A stretch of DNA of 64,000 nucleotides from Doryteuthis pealeii (taxonomy: Eukaryota > Mollusca > Cephalopoda > Myopsida > Loliginidae): contig CM042176.1 of the NCBI GenBank assembly GCA_023376005.1, forward strand, positions 11,378,655 through 11,442,654, written 5' to 3'. Shown one piece after another: positions 10,746 through 19,559 of the stretch. Each line of letters opens with the position of its first letter. Position 1 is the stretch's first letter. The translations under genes and the position numbers were made by a program. Under the pieces are notes generated by a model. It saw nothing but the letters and a program-made list of their open reading frames with translations. It made no database searches and was not told where the DNA came from.

Positions 10746-10886
10746 ATAGTTATTTACTAAGCTTAGCTTAGATGTGGCACAAGGCCATAAGTATGGGGCA
10801 CCCAGTGAGAATCGAACTCACTAACAATGGTCTGCTAATAGCTAGCTTGCTAACCATTACATCACATGAGGTGTCCCTCCGCGGAG
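10746..10886 (-). mobile_element. S3 tRNA-derived SINE
   Basis: On the minus strand the head is CATGTGATGTAATGGTTAGC (A box) with GAGTTCGATTCTC (B box) about 45 bp later. GGTGCCCCATACTTATGGCC and TAAGCTAAGCTTAGTAAATA follow. 41838-41965 is the best-preserved other copy. Short tRNA-like retroposon, no coding role. Confidence 0.75.
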
Positions 10887-11079
10887 AGTACATATATTTA
10901 CTAGTTTGAATAAACAGAAAAGAACGGAACAAGGGAGGTAACTCTTGCACACCTAATGCCGTGTTCGCCAAAGCTCGTATAAAATTTTAGGTTAACCACT
11001 TACTTTCAAGTGATTTGATTGATTGGTTTTTACGGCATGTCAAACCGTCAAGGGTCAGTTTATGCCTAGAGGTTAGGGA

Positions 11080-11458
11080 ATCGCGTTCGGAACCCCTATC
11101 TTTCTCAGAATATTAACCTCCTAGAAACTGTACAGGAATCTGCCATACTCTGAACGTCCTGGGAATGGATTCGTTGAAACTTCGGCGTCTGGCAACTGAC
11201 CTGGTAAATGCTCATAAGGTCATTAATCATCTTAACAACAGCAACCTTGAGCACCTTTTTGATCTCCATCTCTCCAATACACGCGGGCATGCCTACAAAG
11301 TCAGAAAACAGCACTGCTCACGTGACTTTCGGAAACATTTTTTCACGCTCAGAATTGCGGAGACATGGAATAAACTGCCTGCATCTGTTGTAGGCTGCCG
11401 GAGCACTGAATCTTTCAAAGCCTCCATGCTTCCTGTAGTCCGCCAACACTATACCTGA
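11080..11458 (+). pseudogene. LINE ORF2 C-terminal fragment (jockey/CR1-like)
   Basis: The 97-residue frame from 11165 matches the extreme C-terminus of jockey/CR1-type LINE reverse transcriptases: MDSLKLRRLATDLV, then RGHAYKVRKQHCS, RKHFFTLRIAETWNKLP and the terminal STESFKA. These correspond to the family's LRRLRGDLI, RGH, RKxFFSxRVxxxWNxLP and VNSFK motifs. Upstream, the expected TYEERLRVL lies in another frame (YSER just before), so at least one frameshift separates this piece from the polymerase, which is absent. A typical 5'-truncated dead copy. The same protein tail occurs at 19392-19520. Confidence 0.85.
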
Positions 11459-11625
11459 TGCCACTCTCCACATACACATGCACACCCATACATGCATATT
11501 ACTACTGTGAACTGTTCATGTTCCTGACACAACATTATTCTGTGTACTTGACATGAGACTTTGATGAGTTGTGGTGCACCTGAGCACTGTACACAATAAA
11601 TTTCATTATTATTATTATTTATATT
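11459..11625 (+). mobile_element. 3' UTR and ATT tail of the LINE
   Basis: Directly follows the LINE stop codon. It contains CTGTTCATGTTCCTGACAC, GACATGAGACTTTGATGAG and TTGTGGTGCACCTGAGCACT, then AATAAATTTC and (ATT)n. The identical 110-bp module is tandemly amplified at 19560-20330. Confidence 0.8.
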
Positions 11626-11639
11626 TAATTTTTTGTATA

Positions 11640-12185
11640 CAGTTAACCTCCAAGCTTCCTGAAATTTGCCAACACGATACATGATATTTCCTTCCATAAA
11701 CACTAGGGTAGGTTGATTTTTCACTTTAAAAAAATATCAAATTCTCTCAAACAGCAAAAGTTGTATGTTAGTATGATAAATACTAATAACAAAAACTAAA
11801 TCTCCTACTTGCACCATTGTTTGAGGAAATAGTATGAAAGATCGTCCACTAAAATTTACCAAAATTTAGCCTAGAAATTTGTTAGAAAATTTAGCAATTT
11901 CAATATTCAAAACAGAATAGGTTGTCATTTTAAACAAAACGAATGAAATATTAGAATTAGAATTCAAACTGAAAATATGCTCCCATTACCACCGACACTT
12001 CCATACGCTGCTTTTTACCTAATAATTAAGCTGTAACAATGACAAAATTTGAAAAGATTGAAACTTATTTCCTCAGACGAAGGCAAAGTTTTGAAAAAAA
12101 TATTTTGTATGGTAATTCTTTATGTTAATTTGCAACTTTTTCCACATGGGAGACATTACAATTCCAAAATCGACCTACCCTAATA
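11640..12185. other. No recognised feature
   Basis: AT-rich unique sequence. It lies where the reversed middle contig (33693-34644) should align if the contigs overlapped, but does not match it. Confidence 0.3.
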
Positions 12186-12504
12186 CCGTTTTTATCTTAA
12201 ATTCAAAAATATACACATTAAGTTACAATAAACACCGGATGTAGAACAAGTAACATAAAATACAATAAAACAAATTCAAATCATTTCTCAACAGAACCTC
12301 ACAAAGGTAAGACATATTTTATCTTCTCCAATATCTTATATATTAATTTAATGCTTCAAAAAGAGTCCAGTAAGAATGAGGAAGGCTTTTTCATTAGGAA
12401 CCTCTCTTAAACATTATTTTTTTCTTTTGAGAGAGGTCCTTTGGAAAATATTTTTTTCATTCATTTTTTATTCCATTCATTCATTCATTTTTTCCATTAA
12501 TTCT

Positions 12505-12553
<49 letters not shown>

Positions 12554-12650
12554 ATAATCTACTGAGTCAGACGAACCTACTATTAGTTTCGCATAAAGCT
12601 CTTCAGGGCTAAAATCTCTCCGCAAGGATCTACCAACACGCTTGGTATAT

Positions 12651-12690
<40 letters not shown>

Positions 12691-12754
12691 CTCCCAATTT
12701 TCATGGTAGAGCACTGTAGGGGAGACATTAGTTGAAATTTCACTGTTTAGCGTA

Positions 12755-12996
12755 AGCATTTACTCGCCTGTTGTTTACATATTTGAGTTCTCCGGTGATT
12801 TTAAAAACATATCCTGTAAGTATGTATCAATTAATTGTTCACCCTGGACCGAAAGTTGCTGACGGCTGTAACGGTAAGGAACTTGGCAGACGAAAATTCT
12901 GTCAGGTTTTGCTCGCGGCTAGAGGTAGCTGTTAAAAAAAAAAATGCTGAGCCGCACTGATGAGATGTAAATGTTGAAACATGTGTCTATGGATGA

Positions 12997-13000
<4 letters not shown>
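12755..13000 (+). mobile_element. Hammerhead-bearing retroelement fragment, copy 1
   Basis: Aligned with 58465-58715: TACTCGCCTGTTG, TTTGAGTTCTCCGGTGATT, TATGTATCAATTAATTGTTC, AAGGAACTTGGCAGACGAAA and GAGGTAGCTGTTAA. A short frame (YQLIVHP..., GKELGRRKFC, ARGSC) is shared with the 58-kb copy. It ends in a hammerhead-like sequence, then (TA)n. Confidence 0.7.
12952..12992 (+). ncRNA. Degraded hammerhead ribozyme
   Basis: CCGCA, then CTGATGA (12957-12963), a weak wobble helix II, GAAA (12976-12979), CATGTGTC and TATGG. Compared with the intact copy at 58661-58699, helix II has lost its GAAG/CTTC pairing and helix I has one mismatch. GTC before the predicted cleavage point is kept. The opposite contig shows the same locus at about 33007-33045 (minus). 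Confidence 0.5.
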
Positions 13001-13044
<44 letters not shown>

Positions 13045-13190
13045 CTGTACATACAGAGATTGATTTTTCTCAATTTGTTTAGCCTTACATTTGAATAGGT
13101 ATGCCAGCCTAATTCATTAATTATCAATTAATTAATTTTCAAAATTAGGTACGACTTCAATTGAGCACATATTCTCCCAAATTGTCGGCT
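13045..13190 (+). repeat. Half of the 63.5-kb fold-back family
   Basis: Begins GTACATACAGAG, the 3' strand of the hammerhead at 63809-63850, and continues through CAATTTGTTTA, CTAATTCATTAATTATCAA and GAGCACATATTCTCCCAAAT exactly as in 63838-63965. The ribozyme core itself has been replaced by (TA)n in this contig. The other contig (about 32920-32960) retains GGCGAAAT. Confidence 0.6.
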
Positions 13191-13248
13191 AAAAAAAAAA
13201 AAGAAAAAAAAAGCCATATCAAACACATTGTTTGTTTGTTTACTTCTC

Positions 13249-13296
<48 letters not shown>

Positions 13297-13477
13297 CCAT
13301 CTAGAGTTAGGAAGAGGAAGAACAATTGTAATCAAAATTGATTATAACAATTTAAAAACAATTTGTAGCTTCTTAGTACAAGCCAGAAGAGATCAAGTTT
13401 TGAAAAAATAATTGGAATATCAAAAATTACAAGAGTTATCTCCCTTGAACCAGGAAGCCAATAAGAACGGCTTATCA

Positions 13478-14245
13478 GTTCTGTACCATAATAGTTGGTA
13501 CATTTGTATAAAGATTGGTCACACTAAATGTACCAACCATTATGGGACAGAGATAGTACTTTATTTTATACATTTCTTTGTTCCATTGTGTTGATTGCTG
13601 TGTATTTCTTAATTTTCAACCAGGGAGAATATAAAGCTGAACTATCTGTGTCCCATAATAGTTGGTACATTTGTATATATAGTTTATATACTAAATGTAC
13701 CAAACATTATGGGACAGAGGTATCACTTAAATTTATACATTACTTTACTCCATTGTGTTGGTTGCTTAACTGTGGTTTCTGAATTTTCTATCAAACAGAA
13801 TATAAAGTTCAAATATCTCTATCTGATAAGTATAGGTACATTTGCATATATAATTTATACACTAAATGTACCAACAATTATGGGACAGATGTAGTACTTC
13901 ATTTTCATACATTTCTTTACTCCATTGCGTTGATTACTTAACAGTGGATTTCTTAATTTCTATCAGAGAGAATATAAAGTTCTGTAGCCTCTGTCCCACA
14001 ATAGTTGGTACATTTTCATATAGATTTAATACACTAAATGTACCAACCATTATGGGACAGATGTAGTACTTCATTTTTATACATTACTTTACTCCATTGC
14101 ATTGATTGCTTAAATGTATTTCTTAATTTTCAACCAGTGAGAATATAAAGTTCATATACCTCTGTTCCATAAGAGTAGGTACATTTGCATATATAATTTA
14201 TACACTAAATGTATCAACAATTATGGGACAGAGGTAGCACTTAAT
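13478..14245. repeat. Tandem array of hairpin units, about 170 bp each
   Basis: Five units. Each contains a 28-30-bp inverted pair, TGTCCCATAATAGTTGGTAC...and its inverse ending CATTATGGGACAGA, with a loop of about 20 bp. The hairpins are separated by about 95 bp that also repeats (TTTACTCCATTGTGTTGATT, AACCAGGGAGAATATAAAG). Relatives at 47210-47725 and, via the other contig, 31740-32520. Open frames in this array are repeat artefacts. Confidence 0.85.
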
Positions 14246-14284
14246 TTTATACATTACCTTACTCCATTGTGTTGATTACTTAAC

Positions 14285-14510
14285 TTTGTTAAGTTAAATT
14301 AACTAAATAAAATTAACTAAATTAAATTAACTAAATATTAACTAAATATTAACTAAAATTTACTAAAATTAACTAAATTAAATTAAACTAAGTTAAACTA
14401 AATTAACTGAATTAAACTAAATTTAACTAAAACTAAATTAACAAAATTTAATTAAATTAACTGAATTAAATCAACTAAATTAAGTTAAATTAAGTTAAAT
14501 TAACTAAGAA
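14285..14510. repeat. TTAACTAAA-type simple repeat
   Basis: Irregular iteration of AAATTAACTAAAT over about 220 bp, non-coding. Confidence 0.85.
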
Positions 14511-14660
14511 GAAAGTTACTTGAAAAGTAACGGAAACTCACCATAAAGCGAGCGGGCTGTAGAATGCTCCTCATTTTAGTTGCAAAGTCGACGAGAAGTT
14601 CAATTTCATGATTCTTTTTCCTTCTTTGTTTTTATATTTTATGTAATTGATTTTGGGATC
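14511..14660. repeat. Direct repeat flanking a fold-back, left copy
   Basis: Matches 15511-15663: GTTACTTGAAAAGTAACGGA, CCATAAAGCGAGCGGGCTGT, AATTGATTTTGGGATCATCA. It encloses the (TA)n(TG)n tract and fold-back between them like two terminal direct repeats. The beginning GTTACTTGAAAAGTAAC is itself a small palindrome. Confidence 0.75.
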
Positions 14661-14696
14661 ATCAGGAGAGAATATATATATATATATATATATATA

Positions 14697-14727
<31 letters not shown>
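14661..14727. repeat. (AT)n(GT)n compound microsatellite
   Basis: AT run followed directly by a GT run. Confidence 0.9.
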
Positions 14728-14734
<7 letters not shown>

Positions 14735-14877
14735 TGAAAAGGTGACTTACCGGTGAAATTAGTCAGAATGATTAGTTGATGCAAGATTCACAATGATAAG
14801 ACAGCGATATAACAAATATAAAGTGCTCAATACGTGAGTAGAGCAAATCTATTATTATACTGGTAGACAATAATAAC

Positions 14878-14924
<47 letters not shown>

Positions 14925-15019
14925 TATATATAATATATTTTTGAAGGCGTAATAATGCCATTTTATGTTTAAAAAACATATTTATTTCTTTTTTTTTTTT
15001 TTTTTTTTCATATTAAGGG

Positions 15020-15056
15020 TCCTAAATATTTTCAAGCAAAGCTCATCATCAGAGGA
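15020..15056 (-). ncRNA. Hammerhead-like motif in fold-back arm
   Basis: Minus strand: TCCT, CTGATGA, TG, AGC-TTT-GCT, T, GAAA, then ATATTT and AGGA. Helix I (TCCT/AGGA) and helix II (AGC/GCT) pair, but the pair normally closing helix II (G10.1-C11.1) is a U-U. Catalysis is therefore doubtful. The sister copy on the plus strand is 15308-15344. Confidence 0.35.
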
Positions 15057-15307
15057 ATGAAAGATTTTCTCATAATTTTCATCTGTATTTGATAAATTCA
15101 ATTGTGTTGTTGTTCATTGAATGTTTGGTGGTAACTGTGAAATTTTTTTTTTTTTTTTTTTTTCCGGCGAAGATATAGTTACGCTCGGTGAATATCTTCG
15201 CCGGAAAAAAAAAAAAAAAAAATTTTTCACAGTTACCACCAAACATTCAATGAACAACCACAATTGAATTTATCAAATACAGATGAAAATTATGAGAAAA
15301 TCTTTCA

Positions 15308-15344
15308 TTCTCTGATGATGAGCTTTGCTTGAAAATATTTAGGA
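15308..15344 (+). ncRNA. Hammerhead-like motif, opposite arm
   Basis: Inverted partner of 15020-15056, with one base lost in helix I. The other contig (30935-30971) keeps the full TCCT/AGGA helix. Confidence 0.35.
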
Positions 15345-15510
15345 CCCTTAATATGAAAAAAAAAAAAAAAAAAGAAATAAATATGTTTTTTAAACATAAA
15401 TGTGCATTATTACGCCTTCAAAAATATATTATTACATTTTAATTAATGCTTCGAACTCTATGAAAATAATGACAAAAATATATATATATATATTATATAT
15501 ATATATATAT

Positions 15511-15725
15511 AAGAAGTTACTTGAAAAGTAACGGAAACTCACCATAAAGCGAGCGGGCTGTAGAATGCTCCTCATTCTTGTTGCAAAGCCGACGATAAGT
15601 TCAATTTCATGATTCTTTTTCCTTGATTGTTTTTATATTTTATGTAATTGATTTTGGGATCATCAGGAGAAAATGTGCACCGTTTCGGGGCCTTCCTCTC
15701 AACGGTTTTAACTGCACACCTCCCC
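15511..15725. repeat. Direct repeat flanking the fold-back, right copy
   Basis: As 14511-14660, extended by GAAAATGTGCACCGTTTCGG and GGCCTTCCTCTCAACGG, then a poly-C run. Confidence 0.75.
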
Positions 15726-16027
15726 CCCCCCTCACTGATGTGGTATATTGTTTTTCCTTTTATCATTTCCTCATATACGAATATATAATTAAATAAACTA
15801 AATTAACTGTGAAACTGACTTTGGCACAAAACCAAACAACCAACCAACCATCCAACCAACCAATGTCTTAGATTTTTGATAAATTACCATTTTTTTGGTA
15901 CCATGATTGTGGCAGAGACAAAGTATAGACTGCTACTGACAAGTTATTGACAATATGAAAATCTGATCTCTTTCTTAAAATAAAAATGGGAATTCTTCTG
16001 GGCTGTAGCCATGTCAGTACTGTTGTA
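15726..16027. other. No recognised gene
   Basis: Contains an (AACC)-rich stretch at 15830-15860. Nothing else recognised. Confidence 0.3.
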
Positions 16028-16071
16028 TATCCATTTCCCATGACTTTAACCATTACACCACGCGCTTCCGT
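16028..16071 (-). mobile_element. S1 SINE head fragment
   Basis: Only the A-box end remains: minus strand GGAAGCGCGTGGTGTAATGG through AAAGTCATGGGAAATGGATA. The B box is lost. Confidence 0.6.
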
Positions 16072-16134
16072 TGATATGTTGATATATAACATTACATAAT
16101 TAGTTCTTACTTGTAGGACCTGTGGATATACCAC

Positions 16135-16738
16135 AGTGTCATGACCGCCCTGTCGGCTGGGGCGTTAGAATGCACCGACTGCACCTCTGCAGAGGGGTAA
16201 GACTCCCCCAATGGGGCCAACTGTTGGCTGTGGGTGGTGACCGTGATGCTTAGGGATAGAACCCTGGTGGTTGAGCTGTCCATGACTTGCAATACTACAC
16301 TTTGGCCCTTACTTAGGCTAGACAGGCAGTCGAAGAGGCCCCCTCTGATCAATCGGCTGTCACGTCAAGCCCTAGCACCTATATGATTGCCCCAACCGCT
16401 ATTGCCCTTATGGCAAGCCCAACCTTTTTATCATATGGGTACTAGAAGGCAGTGGTTGAGGGTCATCATGTCCTGGGAATGATGTTAAACTCTATCTGAT
16501 GGTGAGGTTCCAGTTTTGGAGGTTTGGGGAATGTGGAGCACCCTTCATCACCATTGCTACCTGGTCTACTCTGACTCAGTGGTAATACCTGTTAGGATCC
16601 CATCTATGGGTTAAATAGAAAACAGGAATTTATAAACACAATTGAGTATCCATTAAGAATGAATTTTATTTCAAAACTTTGTCGGCATTAAATGACCCAC
16701 TGAGGTTGATATGCCGTAAAACAAAACAAACCAAACCA
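16135..16738 (-). repeat. R600 repeat, near full length
   Basis: About 600 bp in reverse orientation, from GTGTCATGACCGCCCTGTCG to GACCCACTGAGGTTGATATG and GCCGTAAAACAAAAC. Good reference copy for the family. No conserved frame in comparison with 29240-29845, 9355-9775 or 54790-55345. Confidence 0.8.
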
Positions 16739-16739
16739 A

Positions 16740-17534
16740 AAACAGTGTGATGATCTTGTTGGATTTATGAATAAATTTAACAAATCATGAATAGTTTAAC
16801 ACCTGATAATGTAATTTTTAAAATAGTGGAACAGGGATAAGAGTTACTGCCCTTTAGTCGTTTGAAAAAAAAAGGTAATTTTGAAAAGAGTTACTTCCCT
16901 TAGATTTTATTTTGAAATTTTTTTAGCGGGAATATTAAATGGAAGACAGTATACGATACAGAAGACAAGAGAAGACAGAGTTTAGTTTAGAATAGGTTTT
17001 GGAGTTATCGCTTGGTTGGATGAGGATGAGAAGAAAAAGTATAATAGTTAAGAATGTTAAGATAGGATTGAAAAAGAAAGAATTTATGGAAAGTAAGGAA
17101 AACGAAGAGTATTATTTGGGAAAAACGAACTGAATAAAAGAAGAAAATGAAAAGCGAAAGAAGTTGTTATTTTTGGGAAACGGATTGGATAGAAAGTAAC
17201 CAGAAAAAAGGAGTTTAATATTGAAAAGAAAAAGGAATTTATTGAAAGGAAACAGAGCTGATAAGGAAAGAATGATTATTTTCAGCTTTTTTTAACCAAT
17301 TCCTACTGAATAAAAGACTTTTAACTCTACCATGGTTATTCGTGCTTTTTTGTCGGAAAGGTTAACCTACACATATTGAAAGCAGCTAGTACTCCTTGGA
17401 CAGGATACAAGCTGTGAACTAGGAGGTGTGATATTTAAGCCAAAGATGTTTGTTCTATTCATGCTTGATAGGTATTCAAAAAAATCTTTAAACTCATTTT
17501 TTTAATATATTTTTTTAAAACTCATGTTTTTCTA
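16740..17534. other. Purine-rich, possible LTR-like sequence
   Basis: Strand-asymmetric AG-rich tract (16930-17280), then TACTGAATAAAAGACTTTTAAC and CATGGTTATTCGTGC, which resemble a poly(A) signal and U5. Terminal repeats were not found. The long plus-strand frame over this tract in the mirrored copy (28642-29043) is compositional. Confidence 0.25.
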
Positions 17535-17880
17535 TTTCTCTGAATGTTTGAGATAAGGCTTGATGATTAGTATTATCTGCATTATTCGGACTATTGTCCT
17601 CATCTTCATTGTTATCTGTACAATGTTTCGGCCGATGTGCCCTCCTGCTTACTTCAGGTATTTCTTGTTGGACTCCGGAACCTTCTGGACAGGGAACCTT
17701 CTTGTCATAATCGGGAATCTTCTTGTTGTAATTGGGAGCCATCACGGAACTTTGACTTAACCCTTTATACATTTGACGGGGGTATCCTGTTCTCATTCCG
17801 CTAACCATAGCTGGGGTAGGGGCGTTAAGCTGTGTTAATTATTATTCTATGTTACTGCGCCCTGATCAGGATTGAACCTG
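17535..17880 (-). repeat. PEV repeat, reverse orientation
   Basis: Reverse complement of 28092-28440. It contains the PNYNKK-IPDYDKK-VP series of 7-codon repeats and the GGAGGGCACATCGGCCGAAA box. The first half of the CTGAAGA core is CTGAAGT here. Confidence 0.65.
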
Positions 17881-17881
17881 N
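17881..17881. other. Single N, contig junction
   Basis: An isolated ambiguous base exactly at the end of arm A and the start of arm B. Some scaffolding programs write one lower-case n when the predicted gap is negative, meaning that the ends overlap. Confidence 0.85.
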
Positions 17882-18158
17882 AGAGAGAGATTTGTAAATC
17901 GAAATATTGATCAATATTCAGCTATGATTATGTTATAAATTGTTTTTCTTTTAACACAGCATTGTGTGGTGTTTTCATTCCATCTTTTTCATACTCATCG
18001 TCGGATTCATTTCCTTTCTTTTAACTTATATAAGTAATATATAGACAAAATACCAGTTAAGTAGCTACAGTGGATTTTGGTTCAGTGGCTACCATTCCTG
18101 AATTGTTTAAAAAAAAACACTTCCATTTTTAAGTGTGTCTGAGTCAGGAAGGTTAAAG

Positions 18159-18390
18159 GGACCATATGACCTTTAGGCACCTCTTTTGTGATCTCGATTC
18201 ATAAGGACATTTTTTTTTCATTAGCACTGTCAAAATCCGGTTGTTTGTTAAACCAGACGATTTTAGATTTTTTTATTTTTTTTAATTATAAACTAACCCC
18301 TAAACAAACAAACGGATTTTGACGGTGTAAATGAAAAATGTCCTTATGAATCGAGATCGCAAAAAAGGGTGCCTAATGGTCATATGGTCC
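18159..18390. mobile_element. GGACCATATG MITE, telomere-like loop, copy 1
   Basis: Inverted termini GGACCATATGACCTTTAGGC. Arms of about 100 bp include GTCAAAATCCGGTTGTTTGTT, and the loop has ACTAACCCCTAAAC. Flanks GGTTAAAG and AGTTAAAG (7 of 8 identical) fit an 8-bp target duplication. Non-coding; needs a transposase in trans. Confidence 0.8.
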
Positions 18391-18448
18391 AGTTAAAGGT
18401 CAGCCATGGTTTCTAAACCCCCTCCCCTACCAGTTATATTTCATTTAT

Positions 18449-18686
18449 GGACATATGAACTTTAGGCACCCATTTTGCGATCTTGATTCATAAGGACATG
18501 TTTTTCATTTACACCGTCAAAATCCGGTTGTTTGTTAACAGACGATTTTTAGAGTTTTTTTTTTTAATTATAAAACTAACCCCTAACCCTAACCCCTATC
18601 AAACAACCGGATTTTGACGGTGAAAATGAAAAACATGTCCTTATGAATGGAGATCGCAAAGGGGGTGCCTAAAGGTCATATGGTCC
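18449..18686. mobile_element. GGACCATATG MITE, copy 2
   Basis: Same arms and a loop with CCCTAACCCTAACCCC. The left terminus has lost one C. Flanks do not match as a duplication. It sits at the junction between the two halves of the local tandem duplication, which suggests rearrangement after insertion. Confidence 0.75.
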
Positions 18687-19041
18687 GATTAAATATATAG
18701 ACAAAATACCAGTTAAGTAGCTAACGGTGGATTTTTGGTTCAGTGGCTACCGTTCCTGAATTGGTTTTAAAAAAACACTTCCATTTTCAAGTGTGTCTGA
18801 GCCAGAAAGGTCAAAGGTCAGCCATGGTTTCAACCCCCCTCCCCTACCAGTGGTTATATTTCATTTATTTATACATATATTACTTTATCTACATGTACAT
18901 ACACTACAGAAAATAATTGTATTAAATTGCTTTCAATGTCCACCAATCACAAATTCATAAAAATAAAATTGATTTACAATACTTTCTTATTATTTTTCAA
19001 AGAACTTATTTATATGCCTAAGACAAGGAGTTGTTATTATT

Positions 19042-19302
19042 GGACCATATGACCTTTAGGCACCCCTTTGCGATCTCAATTTATAAGGACATGTTTTTCA
19101 TTTACACCATCAAAATTCGGTTGTTTGTTAACAGACGATTTTAAGAGATTTTTTTTTTAATTATAAAACTAACCCTAACCTTAACCCATAACCCTAACTC
19201 CTAACCCTAACCCCTAACAAACAACCGGATTTGACGGTGTAAATGAAAAACATGTCCTTATGAATCGAGATCGCTAAAGGGTGCCTAAAGGTCATATGGT
19301 CC
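19042..19302. mobile_element. GGACCATATG MITE, copy 3, perfect 8-bp duplication
   Basis: The flanking TTATTATT is identical on both sides (19034-19041 and 19303-19310). The loop contains about eight CCCTAA-type units. Mirrored at 39675-39940. Confidence 0.85.
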
Positions 19303-19317
19303 TTATTATTTACTTTA

Positions 19318-19395
19318 TTTACAAAAAAGCCTATTATCCACATCTTTGTTGTTATATTCGCAATGTTTCGGCCGCTGTACCCTCCAGTATCTTTC
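19318..19395 (-). repeat. PEV 3' motif fragment
   Basis: Minus strand has the GGAGGGTACAGCGGCCGAAAC-like box followed by AACAACAAAGATGTGGATAA. It is joined directly to a LINE tail, whereas elsewhere the box follows other sequences. Confidence 0.5.
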
Positions 19396-19530
19396 TGCAA
19401 TAATTTTTCACACTCAGAGTTACCGAGGCATGGAATAAGCTGCCTGCGTCAGTTGTAGGCTGCCGAAACACTGCATCTTTCAAAGCCTCCATGCTTCTTG
19501 CAGTCCGCCAACACTATACCTGATACCCCT
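19392..19530 (+). pseudogene. LINE ORF2 C-terminal fragment (same family as 11165)
   Basis: Translates as TLRVTEAWNKLPASVVG-like sequence, then the CR-N-T-A-S-FKASMLLAVRQHYT end homologous to 11380-11458. 5'-truncated, no polymerase. Its 3' UTR follows and is amplified. Confidence 0.8.
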
Positions 19531-19559
19531 CCCACATACATACGCACGCACAGACATAC

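Larger units (their letters stand above)
14935..15435. mobile_element. Long fold-back element with hammerhead-like arms
   Basis: About 240-bp arms are inverted around the centre at about 15190: AATATATTTTTGAAGGCGTA outside, poly-T/poly-A, then a ribozyme-like block, TTTGATAAATTCAATTG, CATTGAATGTTTGGTGGTAA, and finally CCGGCGAAGATAT/ATATCTTCGCCGG at the tip. Each arm contains CTGATGA...GAAA (minus 15020-15056, plus 15308-15344). No protein. Confidence 0.8.
12186..17880. repeat. Arm A of large inverted duplication (probable contig overlap)
   Basis: The whole segment is present in reverse complement at 28092-33692, with small indels and different microsatellite lengths. It ends exactly at the N at 17881. 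The asymmetrical loop of the fold-back at about 15170-15210 is exactly reverse-complemented in the other copy. That is expected for the same molecule read from the other strand. Confidence 0.9.
18045..18850. repeat. Tandem duplication of an about 240-bp segment, split by MITEs
   Basis: TATATAGACAAAATACCAGT, TTGGTTCAGTGGCTACC, AAGTGTGTCTGAG and GGTCAGCCATGGTTTC...CCCCTACCAG occur twice, at 18045-18445 (interrupted) and 18693-18850. The first copy has a MITE at 18159-18390; the second is the empty site. Confidence 0.8.

Noticed and set aside
13478..14245. CRISPR-like array
   Set aside because: The repeats are long palindromes with conserved spacers in an animal genome. CRISPR spacers would be unique and of uniform 25-40 bp length.
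15655..15700. Another hammerhead from GATCATCAGGAG and CCGTTTCGGGGCC (minus strand CTGATGATCCC and GAAACGG)
   Set aside because: The GAAA box lies 5' of the CTGATGA box with no pairing segments in the correct order within one unit.
19165..19220. Internal telomere or chromosome-end sequence
   Set aside because: The CCCTAA units lie in the loop of a MITE with exact target duplications, and the same arrangement recurs at other sites.
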